Source: an uncultured Alphaproteobacteria bacterium (GTDB lineage: Bacteria > Pseudomonadota > Alphaproteobacteria > HIMB59 > GCA-002718135). From it: 52,961 bases of DNA. The notes beneath the pieces are model-generated. The model was not told where the DNA came from. It saw only the letters and a program-made list of their open reading frames with translations, and did no database searches. This document shows positions 25,990 to 34,878 of the stretch, piece after piece; the first letter of the stretch is position 1, and each line of letters starts with the position of its first letter. Position numbers and translations under genes: made by a program. The DNA is taken from NCBI GenBank assembly GCA_902541215.1, contig CACBPV010000007.1:1-52961 (forward strand), written 5' to 3'.

Positions 25990-27201
25990 ATGACTTTCAA
26001 AAAACTATCTTCATTTCTTACAATAGCTATACTTTCACTAGTAGGTTTTAAAACTTATGCTGCTGAAGTTCACGGAGTATTTTGTGGCGGTGACCTTAGA
26101 CCTAATTATGTTGAAATAGCTGATAAGTACATGGAAGACAATCCTGGAGTTACTGTAACTCTAGAGGCTGTTCCTTGGGGAACATGTCAGGATAAAGTAA
26201 TCAATCTTGCCATTGCAGGTGATCCCGTTGCATTTTCATATGTTGGATCAAGAACTCTAAAAGGGCTTGCAGAAAACGGACATATTTTGGAAACAAATAT
26301 TCCTGCTTCTCAAAAAGCAATGTATCAACCAGGTATCTTAAACACAGTTACACACATGGGTAAAACTTGGGGTTTCCCTCATGCGTTTTCAACTAAAGCA
26401 CTTTTCATGAATTGTGGTCTTTTAGAAAAAGCAGGCGTTGCATGTGAAGGTCCTCAAACTTGGGATGAATTATATTCAATGGCTGAAGCTGTAACAAAAA
26501 ATGTTGATGGAGCAGCAGGAATTGGACTAGCTGGTAAAGATTTTGACAATACTATGCACCAATTCTTAAACTACTTATACAGTAATGGAGGACAAGTTAT
26601 TGATCCAATGACAAACGAAATAACTTTGAATTCATCTAATACTGTTGAAACATTAGAATTTTACGGAAAGTTAGCAAATGTTGCTCAGGAAGGTCCTTTA
26701 GCTTGGGAGAGATCTCAGTTAACTGAACTATTTAATGATGAAAAAATTGCTATGTATATTAATGGTCCTTGGGGTAGAGGTCAGCATAAGGAAGGTCTAG
26801 ATGTTAAAACAGTTAGAATTCCGGCTGGACCACAAGGTAGTCAAGGTACTCTTTTAATCACTGATAGCGTTGCAGTTTTCTCAAACACAGGTGTTGAAAA
26901 AGAAGCAATGGAATTAGCTAGTATAATTACATCAGGTGACTCTCAATACAGTCTTGATACTGATTGGGGCCTAACACCAATTATGCAATATCCTCAAATT
27001 GGAAATGAAGCTCCATACAATGAAGATTATTGGATGATGTTTATTGATGCGATTGGCGATGGTGGACCAGAGCCACTATTTGTAGACTACAAAGCTTTTC
27101 AAACTGTTATGAACTCTATGATCCAGGGTATGATTCTTGGTGAAGGAGATGCTGCGGATTTAGTAGCTGAGGCAGCTGAAGAGTTAGAAGAATATAAATA
27201 A
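25990..27201 (+). CDS. Sugar ABC transporter substrate-binding protein, CUT1 family
   Basis: A 403-residue extracellular solute-binding protein. The Sec signal peptide is residues 1 to about 25 (cleavage near TYAA-E). The mature part has the family pattern of a starting GVFCGGDLRPNYVEIADKY and a W-rich sugar site (TWGFPHAFSTKALFMN). GGAGG stands 5 bases before the ATG. The gene follows the permeases rather than preceding them, and is followed by an 11-base-pair hairpin. The ligand is probably an amino-sugar disaccharide given the hexosaminidase, NagA and deaminase genes in the same operon. Confidence 0.9.
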   Translation: MTFKKLSSFLTIAILSLVGFKTYAAEVHGVFCGGDLRPNYVEIADKYMEDNPGVTVTLEAVPWGTCQDKVINLAIAGDPVAFSYVGSRTLKGLAENGHILETNIPASQKAMYQPGILNTVTHMGKTWGFPHAFSTKALFMNCGLLEKAGVACEGPQTWDELYSMAEAVTKNVDGAAGIGLAGKDFDNTMHQFLNYLYSNGGQVIDPMTNEITLNSSNTVETLEFYGKLANVAQEGPLAWERSQLTELFNDEKIAMYINGPWGRGQHKEGLDVKTVRIPAGPQGSQGTLLITDSVAVFSNTGVEKEAMELASIITSGDSQYSLDTDWGLTPIMQYPQIGNEAPYNEDYWMMFIDAIGDGGPEPLFVDYKAFQTVMNSMIQGMILGEGDAADLVAEAAEELEEYK

Positions 27202-27212
27202 TCAAATTATTT

Positions 27213-27237
27213 TGCTAGGGCAATATTTGCCCTAGCA
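27213..27237 (+). terminator. Hairpin after the sugar-binding-protein gene
   Basis: TGCTAGGGCAA (27213-27223) and TTGCCCTAGCA (27227-27237) form a perfect 11-base-pair stem with loop TAT. No T run follows, so it is more likely an mRNA-stabilising or weakly terminating element than a full terminator. The next gene starts 17 bases later. Confidence 0.7.
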
Positions 27238-27254
27238 TCTAGTATAAAATTCAA

Positions 27255-27983
27255 ATGAGTAAATTAACAATATCCTATTCATCAAAAATTAATTCAATTT
27301 TAAAGAAGATATTAAAAGAAGAAGAAAAAAAATTCGTACAGTGTGCTAAGTTAATTAGTAAATCATATAAAAAGGGTGGGCAGTTGTATATTTTTGGAAC
27401 TGGACACTCTAGATTACTTGGAGAAGAGTCATTTCATAGAGCAGGCGGTTTTGCTGCTGCATGTCCAATAAGAGATGATGATCTCAGTTTTAAAAAAGGA
27501 GCAAGAAAGGCTACTGCTTTAGAAAGAACTCCAAATATTGCAAAAAAAGCTCTAGCTAAATATAAAATTACTAGCAAAGATATATTAATGATTGTATCTA
27601 ATTCAGGTGTCAATCATGCACCAGTTGAAGCAGCGTTAATTGCAAAGAAAAAAAAAATAAAAACTATTTCACTAACATCTGTTAAATTTTCTAAACAAGC
27701 TCCTCTATCTAAATTGAATAAAAGATTATTTGAAATAACGGATATTTTCATTGATAATAAGATTCCACCTGGTGATGCTATTATAAATGTAAAAGATAAT
27801 ATGGTTGGACCAGCTTCAACAATTACGGGATCTTTTATTTTAAATTCAATTTTAATTGAAGTTGCAAATATCTTAAAAAATGAAAAATTGTTTCCATTCT
27901 ACATCAGTGTAAATATGCCAAATGCTAAACAAAATAATGATATATTAGAAAAAAAATTTAGTAAAATTAATCCTCATTTATAA
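27255..27983 (+). CDS. SIS-domain protein, UPF0309 family
   Basis: A 242-residue cytoplasmic protein with one sugar isomerase (SIS) fold. The phosphosugar-binding features are IFGTGHSRLLGEESFHRAGG (about residues 47-66) and IVSNSGVNHAPVEAA (about 115-129). The GHS...E..HRAGG pattern is that of the UPF0309 family, whose biochemical role is not settled. It lies between the binding-protein gene and nagA, so it probably handles a phosphorylated amino sugar. MurQ-like etherase activity seems less likely because the MurQ layout is different. Confidence 0.75.
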   Translation: MSKLTISYSSKINSILKKILKEEEKKFVQCAKLISKSYKKGGQLYIFGTGHSRLLGEESFHRAGGFAAACPIRDDDLSFKKGARKATALERTPNIAKKALAKYKITSKDILMIVSNSGVNHAPVEAALIAKKKKIKTISLTSVKFSKQAPLSKLNKRLFEITDIFIDNKIPPGDAIINVKDNMVGPASTITGSFILNSILIEVANILKNEKLFPFYISVNMPNAKQNNDILEKKFSKINPHL

Positions 27984-28037
27984 GTTTTTAAATTTTTTTA
28001 AATATTACGAAATTGCTATATAAGATATTAAAGTTAT

Positions 28038-29132
28038 ATGATTGATCAAAATAAAGTTAGTGGGAAAATTATAAACTATAACTCTTCCTATATTGGAGAT
28101 GTATATTTCAACGAAAAAATTATTGACTTGAAAATAAAAGACTCTGAAGATTATGATAATATTATAATTCCTGGTTTTGTTGATCTCCATTGTCATGGTG
28201 GAAATGGTTTTGATGTAATGGAGGGCTCACAATCAATCATTGAAATGTCAAAGTATCATTTAGGACATGGAACAACTTCAATAATGCCAACTACTTGGAC
28301 TAATACTTTAGAAAATACTATTTCAGCGTTGAAAGGATTTAATGAAATAAAGAAAGATAATGGTAATAATATCCTTGGAGCTCATTTAGAGGGACCTTTT
28401 ATTAATCCTAATAAACTTGGCGCTCAACCAAATTTAACTGAGAAACCATCTATAGAGTTTATAAAAAAAATTCTTGAAATTTCTGATGTAAAAATAATTA
28501 CTTTAGCTCCAGAAATTGATGGAATGTACGAATTTATAAATGATTTAGTGGAGCTAAATATTAAGATTCAATTTGGTCACACTTTGGCAGACTTTGATTG
28601 TTGCGAAAAAATTATGAAAGATCATGAAATTGGTTTTACACATTTGTATAATGCTATGTCTGGTAATGATCATAGATCCCCAGGTGTTTTATCAGCTGCT
28701 CTTTCAAAAGGAAAATATGCTGAAATAATCTGCGATAATATTCATGTTAGTAAAGAAGCAATAAAAATTGCTAAAAAATGTATTCCTGGTCTGTATGCAA
28801 TAACAGATTCTATTAACGCTAGCGGACTGAATGATGGAGAATATATTTTTGCAAATAATAATATAAAAAAAGAAAATCATTCAGTAAAAATTAAGTCTGA
28901 CAATACTTTAGCAGGAAGTATTGTTACTATGGATCAAACTTTTAAAAATTTAATATCAATGGATTTTTCATTAGAAGAAGCAGTTGCTTTAACTAGCTAT
29001 AATGCATCTAAATATTTAAATCTAGATAATGTTGGTATAATTCAAAAAAATTTTTTAAGTAATTTTCTTATTTTAGATAAAGAATTTAATCTTAAAGAAG
29101 TTTATTTCAGAGGAAAAAAAATTAATGTCTAG
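28038..29132 (+). CDS. nagA: N-acetylglucosamine-6-phosphate deacetylase
   Basis: A 364-residue amidohydrolase-superfamily deacetylase. Metal and catalytic residues are all present: H51 and H53 in LHCHGG, E118 in HLEGPF, H181 in FGHT, H202 in THLYNAM, H236 in CDNIHV and D257 in ITDSI. It removes acetate from GlcNAc-6-phosphate (or GalNAc-6-phosphate) in the cytoplasm. The start of the downstream deaminase overlaps its end by 8 bases, a tight coupling of consecutive pathway steps. A GlcNAc kinase is not recognisable nearby. Confidence 0.92.
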   Translation: MIDQNKVSGKIINYNSSYIGDVYFNEKIIDLKIKDSEDYDNIIIPGFVDLHCHGGNGFDVMEGSQSIIEMSKYHLGHGTTSIMPTTWTNTLENTISALKGFNEIKKDNGNNILGAHLEGPFINPNKLGAQPNLTEKPSIEFIKKILEISDVKIITLAPEIDGMYEFINDLVELNIKIQFGHTLADFDCCEKIMKDHEIGFTHLYNAMSGNDHRSPGVLSAALSKGKYAEIICDNIHVSKEAIKIAKKCIPGLYAITDSINASGLNDGEYIFANNNIKKENHSVKIKSDNTLAGSIVTMDQTFKNLISMDFSLEEAVALTSYNASKYLNLDNVGIIQKNFLSNFLILDKEFNLKEVYFRGKKINV

Positions 29133-30147
29133 TTCTCAAGTTTTATCGGAAGCACTCTCAATTCCAAACAAAATTAATCATTTTATCTTGAATGATAAAA
29201 ATAATTACCAGGAAATATCAAATTTAATATCAGAAAAAAAAATTGATTATGTTGTTACTGTGGCTAGAGGGACTTCAGATTGTGCTGCTCTTTATTTATC
29301 TTATGTGTTTGCAAAATATCTTGGTCTACCAACATACAGCATGCCTCCATCTATAATAACTTTAGAAGAATCAAAATTTGATTTTTCTAGAGCATTAGTT
29401 TTCATTATTTCTCAATCTGGAAAAAGTGAAGATTTAGTTGCATGTCATAAAATGGTACAAAAAATGGGAGCAAAGACTATACTAATAAGTAATAACTTAA
29501 ATAGCCCCATTATAAACACATCCAATTATTTTTTTTATATAAATGCTGGAGAAGAAAAAAGTGTTGCAGCAACAAAAACTTTTGTTTTGTCTTTATTGAT
29601 AATTTTAAAGCTTGTTTTTAATACTCTCAATAAAAAAGATATTAATGAGCAAATTGAAAAGTTAAGTGATCATTTAATTTTAGATAATCAAAATCAATGG
29701 GATCCAAATATATTAGATAAAACCATAAGTAATGGATATATAATTAGTAGGGGTGTTGGATATGCAATTTCTAATGAAATATCTTTAAAGTTTAAAGAGT
29801 TATGTCAAGAAATGATAGAACCTTTTAGTAGCGCTGAAGTAATGCATGGACCAAAAAGCTTAATTGAAAATTCATTCAAGTTATTTACTATATCGCTTAG
29901 AGATAAAAGTGGGATGATTGTAGCAAAAGATTCTAGTCAAATTATTTCACTAACCAATCTTCACTATGATATTACTTATGATGAAAACTCGAATACAGAA
30001 TTAAGATATAATACTAGTGAAATGATAGAGTTAGATCCAATTATAGTACTAACAAAATTTTATCCATGGATAGTTAATTATTCTTTTCAAAAGGGGTTAG
30101 ACCCAGACAATCCTAGATATTTAACTAAAGTAACACAAACATTCTAA
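29125..30147 (+). CDS. Glucosamine-6-phosphate deaminase, SIS type (NagB-II-like)
   Basis: A 340-residue protein with two SIS domains and no glutaminase domain, resembling the isomerase half of GlmS. Phosphosugar-binding serines are in ARGTSDCAALY (about 50-60) and FIISQSGKSEDLVA (about 93-106), and the second domain has SRGVGYAISNEISLKFKEL. This is the form of NagB-II deaminases that convert glucosamine-6-phosphate to fructose-6-phosphate plus ammonia. The 8-base overlap with nagA strongly supports that role. AgaS-like galactosamine-6-phosphate deaminase is the alternative. Confidence 0.85.
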   Translation: MSSSQVLSEALSIPNKINHFILNDKNNYQEISNLISEKKIDYVVTVARGTSDCAALYLSYVFAKYLGLPTYSMPPSIITLEESKFDFSRALVFIISQSGKSEDLVACHKMVQKMGAKTILISNNLNSPIINTSNYFFYINAGEEKSVAATKTFVLSLLIILKLVFNTLNKKDINEQIEKLSDHLILDNQNQWDPNILDKTISNGYIISRGVGYAISNEISLKFKELCQEMIEPFSSAEVMHGPKSLIENSFKLFTISLRDKSGMIVAKDSSQIISLTNLHYDITYDENSNTELRYNTSEMIELDPIIVLTKFYPWIVNYSFQKGLDPDNPRYLTKVTQTF

Positions 30148-30148
30148 T

Positions 30149-31762
30149 TTGAATAATATTAATATAGCAATTATTGGTGCAGGTTCTGCAGGAAGTATAA
30201 TAGCAAATAAACTGCTGACTAAAACTAATTTTAATATAGCCCTTATTGAGGCTGGGCCTAAAGATGACAATCCTATTATTGACGTTCCTCTTGGTTATGG
30301 AATGACATTTTATAATAAAAAAATTAATTGGAACTTCTACTCAGAAAAACAAGATAATTTATTCAATAGGCAAATATATTATCCGAGAGGTAAAGTTTTA
30401 GGTGGCTCTGGCTCAATAAATGCAATGGTCTATGCAAGAGGATTAGAAACAGATTATGAAAATTGGGGTAGTAACAAGGAATGGAGTTTTGAAAATATAA
30501 AAAAAGTATACAGTTCTATGGAACAACAAATAAATCATGATAAAGAATTTCTTACAAAAGAAAAGATTCCAGTAAATAATGTTAGTAAGCATCATCATCC
30601 AATTTTAAAATATTTTTTTAATGCTAGTAATGAAATTGGTATTAAAAAAAATACAAACTTAACTACATCAATTGAAAATCAAGTAGGTCATTATAATATT
30701 AATACTTACAAAGGTACTAGACATTCATCATCAAAAGTATTTTTAAAACCTGTATTAAAAAACCCTAGACTAACTATACTAGACAATACTCAAGTTAAAA
30801 ATTTAATAATTAAAGATAAAAAAATTACTGGTATTAAAATTAAAAATAAATCAATAGAACAAGTAATACAACTATCTCATGGAGCAATTTTATGTTCTGG
30901 CTCTATAATGACGCCTTATTTGTTAATGCATTCTGGTATTGGCGACAAAGAGCATTTAAAACAATTTGATAAAGAAATAATAATTGATAATTCTAATGTT
31001 GGAAGAAATCTTCAGGATCATCTTGGGTTAGATTATTTATTTAAAACTCATCATCATTCACTAAATAAATCGTTAGGAACTTGGCCAGGTAGAATTACTT
31101 CTGTATTAAAATATATTTATAATAGGAAAGGACCATTATCACTAAGTATTAATCAGTCTGGAGGATATGTAAATTGGAATTCAAAACATCATTATCCCAA
31201 CTTACAGATATATTTTAATCCGTTAACTTATTCTATCACTCATAAAAATAAAAGACCTCTTCTAAAAACTGACAAATTTAATGGTTTTATTATTGGTTAT
31301 AATTCTTGTCGGCCAAAAAGTTTGGGTAGAGTTGCATTGAACACTCCTAATTTTGATGATGCTCCATTGATTGATCCAAATTTTCTATCGAATGAAGAAG
31401 ATATATATGATGTTAAATGCGCAATTAATTTTTCTCAAGTTTTGGCAAACACAAATAGTATAAAAAAAATAAGAAATGAAAGTGTTACACATGATCTTTT
31501 AAATGCTACTGAAGAAGAAATGATTGATCACTTTAAATCTAATGCAGTTTCTATATATCACCCTTGTGGTACGTGTAAAATGGATGAAGATCCTAAAAAG
31601 GGAGTTGTTTCTGAAAGATTAAAAGTTCATGGAATGGAGAATCTTTGGATTGCTGATGCATCTGTTTTTCCAAATATTACTTCTGGTAATATAAATGCCC
31701 CTGTAATGATGCTTGCTAATCTTGGAAGTAATTTTATTATTGAGGATTTAAATAAGATTTAA
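30149..31762 (+). CDS. GMC-family FAD oxidoreductase (choline dehydrogenase-like)
   Basis: A 537-residue glucose-methanol-choline oxidoreductase. FAD motif GAGSAG is at about 9-14, GGSGSINAMVYARG at about 86-99, and the C-terminal YHPCGTCKM and VFPNITSGNINAPVMMLA segments contain the catalytic histidine region. Its start is TTG one base after the preceding gene, so it belongs to the amino-sugar operon. No signal peptide is seen. It would oxidise an alcohol or sugar hydroxyl. With the enolase-type dehydratase behind it, sugar to aldonate oxidation is a reasonable hypothesis. Choline itself is also possible. Confidence 0.85.
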   Translation: MNNINIAIIGAGSAGSIIANKLLTKTNFNIALIEAGPKDDNPIIDVPLGYGMTFYNKKINWNFYSEKQDNLFNRQIYYPRGKVLGGSGSINAMVYARGLETDYENWGSNKEWSFENIKKVYSSMEQQINHDKEFLTKEKIPVNNVSKHHHPILKYFFNASNEIGIKKNTNLTTSIENQVGHYNINTYKGTRHSSSKVFLKPVLKNPRLTILDNTQVKNLIIKDKKITGIKIKNKSIEQVIQLSHGAILCSGSIMTPYLLMHSGIGDKEHLKQFDKEIIIDNSNVGRNLQDHLGLDYLFKTHHHSLNKSLGTWPGRITSVLKYIYNRKGPLSLSINQSGGYVNWNSKHHYPNLQIYFNPLTYSITHKNKRPLLKTDKFNGFIIGYNSCRPKSLGRVALNTPNFDDAPLIDPNFLSNEEDIYDVKCAINFSQVLANTNSIKKIRNESVTHDLLNATEEEMIDHFKSNAVSIYHPCGTCKMDEDPKKGVVSERLKVHGMENLWIADASVFPNITSGNINAPVMMLANLGSNFIIEDLNKI

Positions 31763-31765
31763 TTT

Positions 31766-32866
31766 ATGAAAATAGTTAAACTTGAAACATTCACAAAACC
31801 ATATGTAAGTTTTGTAAAAGTAACAGTTGAGGATGGTTCAATTGGTTATGGTCAAATGTCTACTTATCATGCTGATATCACAGCTCAAATTTTTCATAAA
31901 CAAATAGCACCTTGGGTGTTAGGAAAAGAATATTTTGATTTTGATGATTTAGAAGATTTTATCTTTGAAAGAGAGCATAAATTTCCAGGATCATATCTTT
32001 TACGTGCAATTGCTGGTTTAGATACAGCGTTGTGGGATTTGAAAGGTAAAATTGAAAGTAAACCTGTAGTCTCATTGATTGGAGGATCTCCAGGTAATTT
32101 AAGAATTTATGGTTCATCAATGAAAAGAGATATTACACCAGATGATGAAGCAAATAGATTTAAAAAACTCTTTGATGAAAAAGGCGTTAATGCATTTAAA
32201 TTTAGAGTTGGCTCTGAATGTGGAAGAGGGATTGATGAATGGGAAGGAAGAACAACTAGTATAGTAAAAACAATAAATTCATCTTTAGATAAAAGTGTAA
32301 TTAAAATGGTAGACGCTAACAGTTGCTATAACTCTAATCAAGCAATAGAAATTGGCAAACTTTTAGAAGACAATAATGTTACTCATTTTGAAGAACCTTG
32401 TCCTTACTGGAAGCCAGAAGAAACCAAAAAGGTCACTGATAGTTTGAAGATAGATGTAACTGGAGGAGAACAAGATTGTGATCTGCGAATTTGGAGAGAT
32501 ATGGTTAACAGAAAAATTGTAAATATTTTTCAGCCAGATGTTATGTATATGGGAGGATTAACAAAAGCTTTAAAGGTTGCTAAAATTATTGAAAAAGGTG
32601 GTTTTATATGTACTCCACATACCGCTAATTTATCTTTAGTAACAATCTGCACCATGCATTTTTTAAAAGCAATAAATAATTCAGGACCCTATCTTGAATT
32701 TTCAATTGAGGGTAAAGACTATTATCCTTGGCAACAGAATTTATTTTTAGGCGATCCTTTTAAAATATCTAACGGAATGGTTAAAATTGAAGATACTCCT
32801 GGTTGGGGTATCGAGATTAATCCTGATTGGTTAGATAAATCAGAATATAAAAAGACAGAAATATAA
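31766..32866 (+). CDS. Enolase-superfamily sugar-acid dehydratase (mandelate racemase/muconate lactonizing type)
   Basis: A 366-residue enzyme of the enolase superfamily. Metal ligands are the Asp in MVDANSCY, the Glu in FEEPCPYW and the Glu in GGEQD. The first base motif is K-x-R (AFKFRVG) and the C-terminal base is probably the His in CTPHTAN. Proteins of this layout dehydrate aldonic or aldaric acids. It follows the GMC gene by 3 bases. A gluconate-, galactonate- or amino-sugar-acid dehydratase activity is likely, while the exact acid is unknown. Confidence 0.85.
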   Translation: MKIVKLETFTKPYVSFVKVTVEDGSIGYGQMSTYHADITAQIFHKQIAPWVLGKEYFDFDDLEDFIFEREHKFPGSYLLRAIAGLDTALWDLKGKIESKPVVSLIGGSPGNLRIYGSSMKRDITPDDEANRFKKLFDEKGVNAFKFRVGSECGRGIDEWEGRTTSIVKTINSSLDKSVIKMVDANSCYNSNQAIEIGKLLEDNNVTHFEEPCPYWKPEETKKVTDSLKIDVTGGEQDCDLRIWRDMVNRKIVNIFQPDVMYMGGLTKALKVAKIIEKGGFICTPHTANLSLVTICTMHFLKAINNSGPYLEFSIEGKDYYPWQQNLFLGDPFKISNGMVKIEDTPGWGIEINPDWLDKSEYKKTEI

Positions 32867-32870
32867 AAAA

Positions 32871-33530
32871 ATGATTAAAAATATAATTTTTGATTTTGAT
32901 GGTGTAATAGTTGATAGTGAAGTTTTGGTTTCTAAAGCATTTTCAAAATATTTTAAAAAATTTGGTCATTCTTTTAAAGAGGAACAATTTTATAAATACG
33001 CTGGAAATAAAACCGTTGAAGTAATAAATTTATTATCTGCAAAATATAATATTGAAAATAAAAAAGAATTTACAAATGAAATATATGAGATTGTTTCAGA
33101 GGTCTATTCAAAGGATTTAAAATTAGTTGAAGGAGCAAAAGATTATATTAGTAAATCAGATAGAAATCACTACATTGGATCCAATAGTAATAAAGACAGA
33201 ATTCTGGATGGTTTGAAAATTGTTGGTTTAGATAAAACATTTTTAAGTAATCAGGTTTACTCATTTGATATGGTTAAAAAACCAAAACCTGATCCAGATA
33301 TATACTTAAAGGTTTTAAATGATAATTCACTTGATAGAGAAGAAACAGTTATTATTGAAGATAGTGGAGTAGGTGTTAAAGCAGCTACTGCAGCAAAAGT
33401 AAGAGTATTTGGTCTTACTGCAGGAAAACATTGGCATTCAAATAGAGATAAAAATGAATTATTTGACAATGGTGCTTTGAATGTATTTAGTGATTATGAA
33501 AGTTTAGGTATGGCAATAGAGGAACTTTAA
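32871..33530 (+). CDS. HAD-superfamily phosphatase/phosphoglucomutase-like hydrolase
   Basis: A 219-residue subclass I HAD protein. The nucleophile motif DFDGVIVDSE has D8 and acid/base D10, the Thr/Ser motif is GSNSNKDR, and the lysine and acidic motifs are KKPKPDPDIYL and VIIEDSGVGVKAA. This pattern fits beta-phosphoglucomutases and sugar-phosphate phosphatases. It probably acts on a sugar phosphate generated by the operon. No residues decide between mutase and phosphatase by eye. Confidence 0.85.
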   Translation: MIKNIIFDFDGVIVDSEVLVSKAFSKYFKKFGHSFKEEQFYKYAGNKTVEVINLLSAKYNIENKKEFTNEIYEIVSEVYSKDLKLVEGAKDYISKSDRNHYIGSNSNKDRILDGLKIVGLDKTFLSNQVYSFDMVKKPKPDPDIYLKVLNDNSLDREETVIIEDSGVGVKAATAAKVRVFGLTAGKHWHSNRDKNELFDNGALNVFSDYESLGMAIEEL

Positions 33531-33989
33531 ATGGGACCAAATGTAAAAGGAAATCCACTTTATATTTCAGTTTATCTTTTGATAGCCTCCTATATTTTAG
33601 GTGAATTTATTTTTCCTAAATATCCACTACTATATATTCTTAATCTTTTTGGATTATTAATTATAATTTTAATGCCAATTGTATTTTTTTCCTCAAGAAA
33701 TGCATTTAATGCACATGAAGAAAAATTACCTCCTCAAACTGAAACAAATAAAATTATAAAAACTGGAATTTATGCTTACTCTAGAAATCCAATTTATCTA
33801 TGTTTTGTTTTATTTCATTTTGGTATGTTTCTTACTTTTGAAAACATTATGTATTTTATTTGTTCTATAGGATTATTTTTTTGGTTAAATAATTTTGTAA
33901 TATATGAAGAGGAAAAATATTTAAAAGATAAATTTGGTGATGAATTTGAAAGATATTGTAATTCGGTTAAAAGATGGATTTTTTTCTAG
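33531..33989 (+). CDS. Isoprenylcysteine methyltransferase/PEMT-family membrane protein
   Basis: A 152-residue inner-membrane protein with about four hydrophobic segments. The C-terminal half has the family signature of these methyltransferases: GIYAYSRNPIYLCF and EEEKYLKDKFGDEFERYCNSV. Bacterial members methylate lipids or small molecules and are often of unknown substrate. The ATG begins immediately after the HAD stop, with no gap. Its stop codon is shared with the convergent kinase gene in the palindrome CTAG (33986-33989). Its relation to amino-sugar use is not obvious. Confidence 0.8.
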   Translation: MGPNVKGNPLYISVYLLIASYILGEFIFPKYPLLYILNLFGLLIIILMPIVFFSSRNAFNAHEEKLPPQTETNKIIKTGIYAYSRNPIYLCFVLFHFGMFLTFENIMYFICSIGLFFWLNNFVIYEEEKYLKDKFGDEFERYCNSVKRWIFF

Positions 33990-34846
33990 TTAAAATTTAT
34001 TGAAGAAATTTTATGATTTTTTTCAAATTTAATAACAATCTGAGCTTTTTTATTTAGATCCTTCATCATCCATTTAGTTATTTTCTCATAATGTTGAACA
34101 AAATATTTAATTTCATTTGAAGTCATTCTTTTTGATTTTTTGTTTTTTGATTGATTAGTTTTTTCCTGTTTTAATCGCCATTTGAAAACATTATCAAAAG
34201 AGGATGTTTTCAAAAAAATAAGTTCATCAAATAATTTAAATAATTTTTTATATTCTAATTTTAATTTATTATTATAGAAATTTCTCCATTGATATTTTGG
34301 ATCTTTAATTTTTTCTAAATTATTTATATTTTTATGAAGAATTTTTTTTGGAATTTCTGAACTTCCACAACACCAACCTTCTAAGAAAAGAATATCACAT
34401 TTAGTTTTAGTTACTTTAGTTGATTTAGTCGTATCATCAATCAACTTATCAAATAGAGGGGTTGTGATAGGGTATTCACTTTTATTGAATTGTTTTATAT
34501 TTTTTAATAATTTTTCAATATCATGTGTTCCTGGAACACCTCGAGTTTTTAACAATTGATGTATTTTTTTTGATAATTGTAATCGTTGTTTTCTTGATAA
34601 ATAATAATTATCTAAACTAAGCAAAAGAATTTTCTTATTATAAAATTTTTCTATAGTTTTAGAGATAATATTAATAAATGATGACTTTCCAATACCCTGA
34701 GAGCCTCCAAATAGGAATTTTTTTGATTTACTAGAGCAAATATAATTTATGATTGGAATTAATTTATCTTCTATGTACTTTTTGGAATATTTTTTATTAT
34801 ATGTTTTGTGTATTTCTATTTGAATATAGTCTATTAATGCACTCAT
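33986..34846 (-). CDS. D-glycerate 3-kinase-like P-loop kinase (GLYK type)
   Basis: A 286-residue cytoplasmic P-loop kinase. The Walker A motif FGGSQGIGKSS is at about 46-56, followed by SLDNYYLSRKQR, the TRGVPGTHD segment and FLEGWCCG. These match the plant-type D-glycerate 3-kinase family and its bacterial relatives, which phosphorylate D-glycerate to 3-phosphoglycerate. It stands alone on the minus strand. Glycerate would be the end product of non-phosphorylative sugar-acid degradation or of glyoxylate metabolism, fitting the sugar-acid enzymes around it. No Shine-Dalgarno precedes the ATG. Confidence 0.82.
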   Translation of the reverse strand: MSALIDYIQIEIHKTYNKKYSKKYIEDKLIPIINYICSSKSKKFLFGGSQGIGKSSFINIISKTIEKFYNKKILLLSLDNYYLSRKQRLQLSKKIHQLLKTRGVPGTHDIEKLLKNIKQFNKSEYPITTPLFDKLIDDTTKSTKVTKTKCDILFLEGWCCGSSEIPKKILHKNINNLEKIKDPKYQWRNFYNNKLKLEYKKLFKLFDELIFLKTSSFDNVFKWRLKQEKTNQSKNKKSKRMTSNEIKYFVQHYEKITKWMMKDLNKKAQIVIKFEKNHKISSINFN

Positions 34847-34878
34847 TTAATACTTATTTATAAACAAAATACTTATAC

